A program made the position numbers and the translations under genes. Below, piece by piece: positions 57,847 through 64,000 of a stretch of DNA of 64,000 bases; the first letter of the stretch is position 1; each line of letters starts with the position of its first letter. The notes below the pieces were generated by a model that was not told the DNA's origin, did no database searches, and saw only the letters and a list, made by a program, of their open reading frames with translations. The stretch spans positions 124,001 through 188,000 of the forward strand of contig NZ_JMJJ01000006.1 in the NCBI RefSeq assembly GCF_000710035.2. Reading direction: 5' to 3'. This DNA is from Pantoea ananatis LMG 2665 (GTDB lineage Bacteria > Pseudomonadota > Gammaproteobacteria > Enterobacterales > Enterobacteriaceae).

Positions 57847-58440
57847 ATGCAAAAAGTTGTTCTTGCCACCGGCAATCCCGGCAAAGTACGTGAGCTGGCG
57901 GATCTGCTCGCTGACTTTGGTCTGGATGTCGTGGCGCAAACCGAACTTGGCGTGGAATCCGCCGAGGAAACCGGCCTGACCTTTATTGAAAATGCCATCC
58001 TGAAAGCGCGCCATGCCGCGCAGGTGACCGGCCTGCCGGCTATCGCAGATGACTCTGGCCTGGCCGTGAATGCGCTGGGTGGCGCGCCCGGGATTTACTC
58101 AGCCCGCTATGCTGGTGAAGACGCCAGCGACCAGCAGAATCTGGAAAAGCTGCTTCAGGCTCTGGAAAACACGCCTGACGGACAACGTCAGGCGCAGTTT
58201 CACTGCGTGCTGGTTTATCTACGTCATGCTGCCGACCCAACGCCGCTGGTCTTCCACGGTGCCTGGGAAGGGGAAATTACCCGAACGGCAGCCGGTGAAG
58301 GTGGCTTTGGTTACGATCCGGTGTTCTGGGTTCCGGCACTGGGTAAAACTGCAGCCGAACTGACTAAGGCAGAGAAAGGAAAAGTCTCTCATCGTGGTAA
58401 AGCATTGACGCTGTTACTGGAAGCGATGCGTAATGCCTGA
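57847..58440 (+). CDS. rdgB: dITP/XTP pyrophosphatase
   Basis: Removes deaminated purine nucleotides (dITP, dXTP, dHAPTP) by hydrolysis to monophosphate and PPi. 197 residues, as in E. coli. Ham1 family: [10 protein letters not shown] at the N-terminus, [13 protein letters not shown] and the catalytic [20 protein letters not shown]. The start at 57847 is the E. coli-like [10 protein letters not shown]. Its last 8 nt overlap hemW. Confidence 0.97.
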   Translation: MQKVVLATGNPGKVRELADLLADFGLDVVAQTELGVESAEETGLTFIENAILKARHAAQVTGLPAIADDSGLAVNALGGAPGIYSARYAGEDASDQQNLEKLLQALENTPDGQRQAQFHCVLVYLRHAADPTPLVFHGAWEGEITRTAAGEGGFGYDPVFWVPALGKTAAELTKAEKGKVSHRGKALTLLLEAMRNA

Positions 58441-59572
58441 TTTACCGCCTCTGAGTTTGTACATCCACATTCCCTGGTGTGTACAGAAATGCCCCTACTG
58501 CGATTTTAATTCTCACGCATTAAAGGATGAGGTGCCGCACGTTGAGTATGTGCAGCACCTGCTGCGCGATCTTGAACACGACCTGCCGCTGATTCAGGGT
58601 CGTGAGGTTCGCACGATCTTTATTGGCGGCGGGACGCCAAGCCTGTTAAGCAGCAGCGCCATGCAGATGTTGATGGATGGCGTACGCGAGCGGCTGACGC
58701 TAACAGCCGATGCTGAAGTCACGATGGAAGCCAATCCGGGCACGGTGGAAGCGGATCGCTTCAGCGCCTATCAACGCGCCGGTATTAACCGAATCTCGAT
58801 TGGTGTCCAGAGCTTCAGCCCGCAGAAACTGGAACGTCTGGGCCGTATCCACGGACCGGAAGAAGCGAAGCGTGCCGCAGCACTGGCACAGGGTTTAGGG
58901 CTGCGCAGCTTCAACCTTGACCTGATGCACGGCCTGCCCGATCAGTCGCTGGCCGAGGCGCTGGATGATTTGCGCCAGGCGATTGCGCTCAACCCGCCGC
59001 ATCTCTCCTGGTATCAGCTGACGATTGAGCCCAATACGCTGTTTGGCTCTCGCCCGCCAACCCTGCCAGATGATGATGCGCTATGGGATATTTTTGAGCA
59101 GGGCCACCAGTTGCTGACTGCGGCAGGTTATGAGCAATACGAAACCTCGGCCTATGCTAAACCGGGCTACCGCTGTGAGCACAACCTGAACTACTGGCGC
59201 TTTGGCGATTATCTGGGCATTGGTTGTGGTGCGCATGGCAAACTGACTCAGCCAGATGGCCGTATTGTCCGTACCGTAAAAGTGCGCCATCCGCGTGGCT
59301 TTATGAAGGGCAATTATCTTGATAAGCAGTACGACGTTGCAGACGAGGATAAGCCTTTTGAGTTCTTCATGAACCGTTTTCGTCTGCTGGAGGCCGCGCC
59401 GCGTGCAGACTTTAGCCGCTATACCGGGCTGCATGAAACGCTGATTCGCCCACAGCTCGACGAGGCCATTGCCGCAGGTTACATCACTGAATCGCCGGAA
59501 CACTGGCAGATTACAGAGAAAGGGAAACTGTTTCTGAACTCGTTGCTGGAGCTGTTTTTAGCGGAAGCCTAG
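58433..59572 (+). CDS. hemW: Heme chaperone HemW (radical SAM)
   Basis: Radical-SAM protein that binds heme and transfers it to respiratory enzymes; formerly annotated as coproporphyrinogen oxidase. 379 residues (E. coli 378). The cluster motif is Cys16, Cys20, Cys23 in CVQKCPYC. The residue two further on is Phe25, not the Cys of HemN, which separates HemW from true HemN. The C-terminal HemN domain ([19 protein letters not shown]) is present. Overlaps rdgB by 8 nt. Confidence 0.95.
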   Translation: MPDLPPLSLYIHIPWCVQKCPYCDFNSHALKDEVPHVEYVQHLLRDLEHDLPLIQGREVRTIFIGGGTPSLLSSSAMQMLMDGVRERLTLTADAEVTMEANPGTVEADRFSAYQRAGINRISIGVQSFSPQKLERLGRIHGPEEAKRAAALAQGLGLRSFNLDLMHGLPDQSLAEALDDLRQAIALNPPHLSWYQLTIEPNTLFGSRPPTLPDDDALWDIFEQGHQLLTAAGYEQYETSAYAKPGYRCEHNLNYWRFGDYLGIGCGAHGKLTQPDGRIVRTVKVRHPRGFMKGNYLDKQYDVADEDKPFEFFMNRFRLLEAAPRADFSRYTGLHETLIRPQLDEAIAAGYITESPEHWQITEKGKLFLNSLLELFLAEA

Positions 59573-59580
59573 TGCATTCT

Positions 59581-59611
59581 GGCCCGGAAGCATCACTAAA
59601 GCGACCGGGCC
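59581..59611. terminator. Hairpin between hemW and the GntR gene
   Basis: 7-bp stem GGCCCGG / CCGGGCC with a 17-nt loop between convergent stops. GTTTG follows on the plus strand; a probable shared terminator. Confidence 0.55.
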
Positions 59612-59624
59612 GTTTGCGCGAACA

Positions 59625-60359
59625 TCAACCGCGTTCGGTATTCTGTCTCAGTTGTAACAGCTTCGTATTAATAATGGCGATGTTGACCTCACAGGGCATG
59701 CCATCATCCAGATAGACGGTTTCGTTGATCTCCAGCGCCGCCTCATTCGCATTAAAATTCAATAGTCTGAGCTGCTCACCATCGGTAACATTGATGGCAT
59801 TCAGTTGCTGATCGCGACGCTGAATTTTCTTGCCGGTGATCTGTTCAATGTACGAATATTTTGAGATCTCCAGTCGTCCAAACTCCATGCTGCTAAACAG
59901 GCTGACAGGCAGGTGGATATATTCCAGCGCAACGGGGATGTCATCAAAACACATCAGACGAACAATTTTGTAAATCTGGTCACTGTTCTTGATGCGTAAA
60001 GCCTGCGCCATATCCGGCCCGGGCACTTTAATGATGCTGGCAGTCAGCACCTTTCTGACCGCATTATGCCCTTTTTTGTGTGCCTGATAATCAAACGGGG
60101 AAAGCGCATGAAACCGGCCTGAGTGATTACTCTTGCCGATGGACCCCACGAACAGCCCGGAGCCTTTCACCCGATAAATACGCTGTTGCTCAATAAGAAT
60201 GCGGGTGGCTTCCCGCACCGTCGCCCGGGTAATACCAATGTTCTTAGCAATCGCGATTTCCGTGTCCAGCTTATCGCCCGGCAGCAGTCCATCCTGCATG
60301 ATCTTTGTCAGGATATAGTCGACTACCTCTTTTTGCTTCTCTGTAATGCCATCGAACAT
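59625..60359 (-). CDS. GntR/HutC-family regulator with UTRA domain
   Basis: A 244-residue transcription factor: winged helix-turn-helix (about 5-75; DTEIAIAKNIGITRATVREA) and a C-terminal UTRA ligand domain (about 95-235; ALEYIHLPVSLFSS and EINETVYLDDGMPCEVNIAII). UTRA regulators sense small molecules, often sugar phosphates. It is divergent from the three PTS genes, so it is very probably their regulator. The start at 60359 is favoured because GGGA is 8 bp upstream; an ATG at 60365 is only 2 bp from it. Confidence 0.9.
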   Translation of the reverse strand: MFDGITEKQKEVVDYILTKIMQDGLLPGDKLDTEIAIAKNIGITRATVREATRILIEQQRIYRVKGSGLFVGSIGKSNHSGRFHALSPFDYQAHKKGHNAVRKVLTASIIKVPGPDMAQALRIKNSDQIYKIVRLMCFDDIPVALEYIHLPVSLFSSMEFGRLEISKYSYIEQITGKKIQRRDQQLNAINVTDGEQLRLLNFNANEAALEINETVYLDDGMPCEVNIAIINTKLLQLRQNTERG

Positions 60360-60365
60360 CAGCAT

Positions 60366-60825
60366 ATTCCCGAATAGTGTGCCCGTGCCTGCGGTGCCCT
60401 ACAGCAAACCCTGCAGGCCCGGTTTTCGTCACGACGTGCCCGTGAGCAAAGATCCAGATGTGATCCAGCTAACGATTTTGCACTCAAACCCCACGCGCCC
60501 CGCCAGAAATGATTCTTGCATATTGTATCTGTACAGGTCGAGGTGCATCATCAAGATGACTAGACAGCTTAAACATGTCTATACGTACAAGCCGGTTTTT
60601 GCAACAGCAATTTGTCAGAACTGACGAGTGCAACTTAAATTAATATCTTGTTTTAGAGTAAGTTAATGTCATTTTCGTTTATTCCTCTGTCGTGAGTGGT
60701 TTTGTCAGATGAAATAAAAAAGACAAGGCCGCAGGGATAAACAGAGAAAGATGACTGTACAGCTTGATGAATTCTGGAAGCCAGCTGGCTGACTTTTTTG
60801 CCTAACCTTTTATCCAGGACATTGT
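60366..60825. promoter_or_regulatory. Divergent GntR/PTS control region
   Basis: 460-bp AT-rich gap without a credible gene. It holds an inverted repeat TAGACA-N9-TGTCTA (60561-60581), a palindrome GTCAGAACTGAC (60614-60625) and, next to the EIIA gene, AGCCAGCTGGCT followed by T6 (60779-60799), which could be a leader attenuator or coincidence. Confidence 0.5.
60561..60581. promoter_or_regulatory. Operator candidate for the GntR regulator
   Basis: TAGACA and TGTCTA as a 6-bp inverted repeat with a 9-bp spacer. GntR/HutC sites usually contain TAGACA or GTCTA half-sites. The first arm also lies in the near-palindrome TGACTAGACA (60557-60566). Confidence 0.5.
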
Positions 60826-61287
60826 ATGCCGAATCTGACCCAATGGCTGAATGCTGAAAAAATTCAATATATTGAGCGCGTATCCGACTGGAAAGCCGCG
60901 ATTCAGGTCGCGGGCGATCCTCTTCTTAATGAGGGGGAGATTTCACAGGATTACATTGACACCATCATCCGCCTCAAACAGGAAACCGGTCCCTATTTCG
61001 TTATTGCGCCGCGCATTGCCATGCCGCATGCCCGCCCTGAGCAGGGTGCCAAAAAGTTGGGATTATCCGTAGTCAAGCTGGCTAACCCGGTCACCTTTGA
61101 TGCAGGAGAGAATGATCCTGTCGATATCCTTTTTATGTTCTCCGCCCCTGACAGCAACAGCCACATTGAGATGATCTCCCAGCTGGCTGAGGTGCTTACC
61201 GATGACGACGTGATGGAACGCGTTTATCAGGCACAAAGCCAACACGCACTCTGTGCCCTGTTGTTAGCAGACAGCATATCCCGTTAA
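60826..61287 (+). CDS. PTS EIIA component, ascorbate/fructose-mannitol type
   Basis: Cytoplasmic phosphocarrier of 153 residues that takes phosphate from HPr and passes it to EIIB. PTS_EIIA type 2 fold with the phosphorylated His68 in AMPHARPE, the same residue number as UlaC. The motif FMFSAPDSNSHIEMISQLAEVL is typical. AGGA precedes the start. It is 25 bp before the EIIB gene; A, B and C are separate proteins as in UlaABC. Confidence 0.9.
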   Translation: MPNLTQWLNAEKIQYIERVSDWKAAIQVAGDPLLNEGEISQDYIDTIIRLKQETGPYFVIAPRIAMPHARPEQGAKKLGLSVVKLANPVTFDAGENDPVDILFMFSAPDSNSHIEMISQLAEVLTDDDVMERVYQAQSQHALCALLLADSISR

Positions 61288-61312
61288 CTCGTTAAAATTA
61301 AAAGAGGTTTTT

Positions 61313-61582
61313 ATGAAAATTATGGCAGTTTGTGGTTCAGGCCTGGGAAGCAGCTTCATGATGGAAATGAACATCAAAAAAGTGCTTAAAGCGATGGATA
61401 TGACAGCAGACGTTGAACACGCCGATCTCGGTTCGGTCACGCCAGACGTGGCAGATGTGTTCGTGATGGCAAAAGACATCGCCTACAGCGCTAACCTGCC
61501 ACCGGAAAAAGTCATCATTATCAATAACATTATCGACCTGAAGGAAGTTGAGCAGAAAATTCGCGACTACTTCAATAAATAA
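61313..61582 (+). CDS. PTS EIIB component, ascorbate (UlaB-like) type
   Basis: An 89-residue EIIB of the lactose/cellobiose fold with the phosphorylated Cys7 in AVCGSGLGSSFMMEMN. The SGLGSS loop and following helix are typical of UlaB/SgaB rather than cellobiose EIIB. AGAGG lies upstream. It should phosphorylate the incoming substrate bound to the EIIC encoded next. Confidence 0.9.
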   Translation: MKIMAVCGSGLGSSFMMEMNIKKVLKAMDMTADVEHADLGSVTPDVADVFVMAKDIAYSANLPPEKVIIINNIIDLKEVEQKIRDYFNK

Positions 61583-61626
61583 CCCTGTCACCCACTTAAA
61601 AAAGAACACTTACCGCTGAGGTTATT

Positions 61627-63003
61627 ATGTTTATACAAAACCTTTTACTGGTAGTTGTCGACGTGCTGAAAGTCCCCTCTATTCTGGTCGGGCTGGTCGC
61701 CATGTTCGGTCTGATAGCGCAACGTAAACCGCTGCCGGATGTGATAAAGGGTACGGTAAAAACCATACTGGGTTTTTTAGTACTGGCAGGCGGTGCCACG
61801 GTGTTAGTGGGATCGCTGACGCCGCTGGGGGATATTTTCAAACACGCGTTCAACGTCCAGGGCATTATTCCCAATAACGAGGCGATGGTTTCTATCGCCC
61901 TGGCGAAGTATGGTGCGCCCACGACGCTGATTATGGCCTTCGGCATGGTGGCCAATATTACCGTCGCCCGCTTTACGCGTCTGAAATATATCTACCTCTC
62001 TGGTCATGTCACTTTTTATATGGCCTGCATGATCGCGATTATTCTTTCGGTGGCGGGTTTCGAGGGCGTGCAGCTTATTTATACCGGCTCGCTGACGCTG
62101 GGCATGTTAATGGCCTTTTTCCCGGCACTGGCGCAGCCCTACATGCGTAAAATCATTGGGCACGATCAGGTCGCGCTGGCGCACACCGGTACGGTTGGCT
62201 ATGTCCTGTCGGGCTGGATAGGTTCTTTGGTGGGCAAAGGTTCTAAATCCACCGAAGAGATGAACATGCCAAAAAACCTGAGTTTTTTGCGTGACAGCAC
62301 CATCTCTATTTCCCTGACGATGATGGTCATCTATTTTATTTTGTCCATTTCGGCAGGCAGAGAATACGTGGAGAGTCAGTTCAGCCACGGGCAAAACTAT
62401 CTGGTGTACTCCTTTGTGCAGGCCATTACCTTCGCTGCCGGTGTTTTTATTATCCTCCAGGGCGTGCGTTTGATTCTGGCCGAAATTGTGCCGGCGTTTA
62501 CCGGGTTTTCAGAGAAGTTGGTGCCAAGCGCGCGTCCGGCACTCGACTGCCCGATTGTGTTCCCCTATGCGCCTAACGCCGTTCTGGTCGGTTTTATTTC
62601 CAGCTTTATCGGCGGCCTGGTCGGGCTGTTTATTCTGGGACAGCTGCACTGGATATTAATTCTGCCTGGCGTGGTACCGCACTTTTTCTGCGGCGCAACC
62701 GCAGGCGTTTTTGGTAATGCTACCGGCGGGAAACGCGGGGCCATGTTAGGTGCCTTTGCCCACGGTATTCTGATTACCTTCCTCCCGGTCGCCTTATTGC
62801 CTGTCCTGGGCGCCATCGGTCTGACGAATACCACCTTCTCAGACACCGACTTCGGCGTCACGGGGATTCTGTTGGGGAATATGGCCAGATTCCTTGATAA
62901 AGGGACCATTACCATGGTGATCACTGGAATTTTTGCCCTGCTGGTTATCTATAACTATGTCGCCCGTAGCAAAACGGTCGTCAAAGAGGCCAACAACGAT
63001 TGA
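61627..63003 (+). CDS. PTS EIIC component, ascorbate (UlaA/SgaT) family
   Basis: A 458-residue polytopic permease with about ten to eleven helices. UlaA-family features are GATVLVGSLTPLGDIF near residues 55-70, NNEAMVSIALAKYG and FPYAPNAVLVGF; GVVPHFFCGATAGVFGNATGG lies in the second half. E. coli UlaA carries L-ascorbate, but here no ulaD-F or ulaG-type catabolic gene follows, so the substrate is open; other UlaA relatives take unknown sugars. GAGG precedes the start. Last gene of the cluster. Confidence 0.9.
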   Translation: MFIQNLLLVVVDVLKVPSILVGLVAMFGLIAQRKPLPDVIKGTVKTILGFLVLAGGATVLVGSLTPLGDIFKHAFNVQGIIPNNEAMVSIALAKYGAPTTLIMAFGMVANITVARFTRLKYIYLSGHVTFYMACMIAIILSVAGFEGVQLIYTGSLTLGMLMAFFPALAQPYMRKIIGHDQVALAHTGTVGYVLSGWIGSLVGKGSKSTEEMNMPKNLSFLRDSTISISLTMMVIYFILSISAGREYVESQFSHGQNYLVYSFVQAITFAAGVFIILQGVRLILAEIVPAFTGFSEKLVPSARPALDCPIVFPYAPNAVLVGFISSFIGGLVGLFILGQLHWILILPGVVPHFFCGATAGVFGNATGGKRGAMLGAFAHGILITFLPVALLPVLGAIGLTNTTFSDTDFGVTGILLGNMARFLDKGTITMVITGIFALLVIYNYVARSKTVVKEANND

Positions 63004-63011
63004 CAGGCATC

Positions 63012-63036
63012 AGGGGCTGACTCCAGCCCCTTTTTT
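63012..63036 (+). terminator. Rho-independent terminator of the PTS operon
   Basis: Stem GGGGCTG / CAGCCCC with a 4-nt loop followed by T6, 9 bp past the EIIC stop. Confidence 0.93.
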
Positions 63037-63055
63037 CAACAACGTGCTAAAGCAG

Positions 63056-63079
63056 AAAAACGCCAGCCCGTGGCGGCGT
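63056..63079 (-). terminator. Probable terminator of yggN
   Basis: Minus-strand stem ACGCCGCC with its complement (one bulged base) followed by T5. A second hairpin, CAGACG / CGTCTG at 63098-63125, lies nearer the yggN stop. Confidence 0.6.
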
Positions 63080-63132
63080 GACGTTCAGGATGAAAGGCAG
63101 ACGACCAGGCGGCGCAGGCCGTCTGAAAAGCA

Positions 63133-63849
63133 CTATTTCAGCGAACCGACCAGGGCTTTACGGTCATTCTCAAGCGAAATCACCCGGTTACAAACCGCTT
63201 TGCCAAACTGCTGGAAATCGGCTTCCTGATTGTTCCACTCGCTCTGAATGGCGTTTTGCAGGCCGCCAAGATTGCCCATCAAGCCCTGCAAACCGCTACC
63301 GCCACCGTTGGACATCGCCTTGCTGCCCATCTCATTGATGCTGTCCTGCAGAATACCGCCCATCGCCTGATTAACCAGCTGTTGACCATCGGCACGCACC
63401 TGATCGATCGCCTGATGATGGAAGGTTAAACCATCGCTGCGATGCTCAATAATACGGTTCATCTGGGTTTTTAACTGCGTATTCAGCGTAGCCAGTCGGC
63501 TATGTAACCGGCTGGATTCGCCAACCTGCTGAGTAATGATGTTATCCAGCGCGGCACGCCCTTTCTCCAGACGGGATGTTGCTCCGTTATCGATCCAGGG
63601 AAGATCGCGGCGTAAGGCATTTTGATAATCAATCGCCTTCTGACGATTAGCGGCGTTCAGGGCCATCTTCTGACCGTTGAACTGCACATCCCCCAGCGTC
63701 GATATCTGCAGATTGCCATTTGCGCCCACCACCTGCACGCTTTGTGGCGTAATCACAACATCATCCTGCGGTTTGACACTGCACTCCCAGGCGGCCTGGG
63801 CCTGCGTTGCCGCCAGTAAAAGGCCGACGACCAGCGCGTTACGAATCAT
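63133..63849 (-). CDS. yggN: DUF2884-family secreted protein YggN
   Basis: A 238-residue protein (E. coli YggN 239) with a signal peptide ending AQA near residue 19 and a long helical C-terminal part. A Gly-rich stretch SNGGGSGLQGLMGNLGG lies near 185-200. Two Cys (WECS and VCNRV) could pair in the periplasm. The function is unknown. In E. coli yggM and ansB stand between hemW and yggN; here the PTS cluster does. Confidence 0.93.
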   Translation of the reverse strand: MIRNALVVGLLLAATQAQAAWECSVKPQDDVVITPQSVQVVGANGNLQISTLGDVQFNGQKMALNAANRQKAIDYQNALRRDLPWIDNGATSRLEKGRAALDNIITQQVGESSRLHSRLATLNTQLKTQMNRIIEHRSDGLTFHHQAIDQVRADGQQLVNQAMGGILQDSINEMGSKAMSNGGGSGLQGLMGNLGGLQNAIQSEWNNQEADFQQFGKAVCNRVISLENDRKALVGSLK

Positions 63850-63891
63850 ACAATCTCCCTGTCTGGGTGTGAAAGCGACACTGCTGGTAAC

Positions 63892-64000
63892 TTAGTCCCA
63901 CCAGACGTCAAAGAGTTCGGTAACTTTCACATCCTGCAGCTTGCGGTCTTCCAGCCACTTGCGCACGAGCTCACGATGCTCATCGGTGCATTTACCGGTT
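63892..64000 (-). CDS. yggL: YggL (DUF469), 3' part
   Basis: The window ends inside this gene; 35 C-terminal residues are visible (GKCTDEHRELVRKWLEDRKL, then VTELFDVWWD). The ending is nearly identical to E. coli YggL, a 108-residue ribosome-associated protein of the DUF469 family. It lies 42 bp upstream of yggN on the same strand, so they may be co-transcribed. Confidence 0.92.
   Translation of the reverse strand, partial: TGKCTDEHRELVRKWLEDRKLQDVKVTELFDVWWD

Noticed and set aside
60346..60624. 92-codon plus-strand frame between the GntR and PTS genes
   Set aside because: No ribosome site or family resemblance, and it covers the predicted operator region.

Overview
The window is a chromosomal backbone segment from a gammaproteobacterium of the order Enterobacterales. 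Nearly every gene has a close E. coli counterpart in the same order (lysA-lysR, prfB-lysS, xerD-dsbC-recJ, gcvTHP, ubiI-ubiH-pepP, zapA-6S RNA-fau, serA-rpiA-argP, epd-pgk-fbaA, tktA, speB-speA-metK, galP, endA-rsmE-gshB, yggS-yggT-rdgB-hemW, yggN-yggL). The proteins are clearly diverged from E. coli and several small loci differ, so a genus outside Escherichia is likely. Erwinia or Pantoea would fit, but this is inference from remembered sequences and no search was run.

Layout. 1-2.4 kb: lysine biosynthesis (lysA) and its divergent activator lysR. 2.4-5.0 kb: a small accessory block with an MFS exporter, a lipoprotein with a trypsin-like triad and a cupin protein. 5.1-11.4 kb: the minus-strand genes xerD, dsbC, recJ, prfB (with its programmed +1 frameshift) and lysS. 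11.5-17.9 kb: fldB, ygfX-sdhE, ygfZ, a hemolysin-III family protein, an RpiR regulator with 6-phospho-beta-glucosidase bglA, and ygfF. 17.9-22.4 kb: the glycine cleavage operon gcvTHP with a PurR-box-like site. 22.8-27.2 kb: ygfB-pepP-ubiH-ubiI. 27.3-28.6 kb: zapA, 6S RNA and fau. 28.6-34.7 kb: serA, rpiA, argP, yggE, argO and mscS. 34.8-41.1 kb: a VOC protein, then epd-pgk-fbaA and tktA. 41.4-47.2 kb: loiP, the agmatine/putrescine genes speA and speB, and metK behind met-box-like repeats. 47.6-51.2 kb: galP with GalR/GalS-like and CRP-like sites, then a chemoreceptor behind a near-consensus FliA promoter. 51.3-59.6 kb: sprT, endA, rsmE-gshB-yqgE-ruvX, yggR and yggS-yggT-rdgB-hemW. 59.6-63.0 kb: an accessory GntR regulator and a three-gene ascorbate-type PTS. 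63.1-64.0 kb: yggN and the 3' end of yggL.

Functionally the region serves one-carbon, serine and glycine flux (serA, gcvTHP, fau, metK, ygfZ), central carbon metabolism (epd-pgk-fbaA, tktA, rpiA), ubiquinone synthesis, basic amino acid homeostasis (lysA, argP, argO, speA, speB) and genome maintenance (recJ, xerD, rdgB, ruvX). The parts that differ from the E. coli order are the MFS/lipoprotein/cupin block, the RpiR gene beside bglA, the VOC gene, the chemoreceptor between galP and sprT, and the orphan PTS where E. coli carries yggM-ansB. No CRISPR array, prophage, transposase or tRNA gene was recognised. The most unusual noncoding pieces are a roughly 208-bp palindromic element bounded by imperfect inverted repeats (31938-32145) and a palindrome-rich 803-bp gap between speA and metK.
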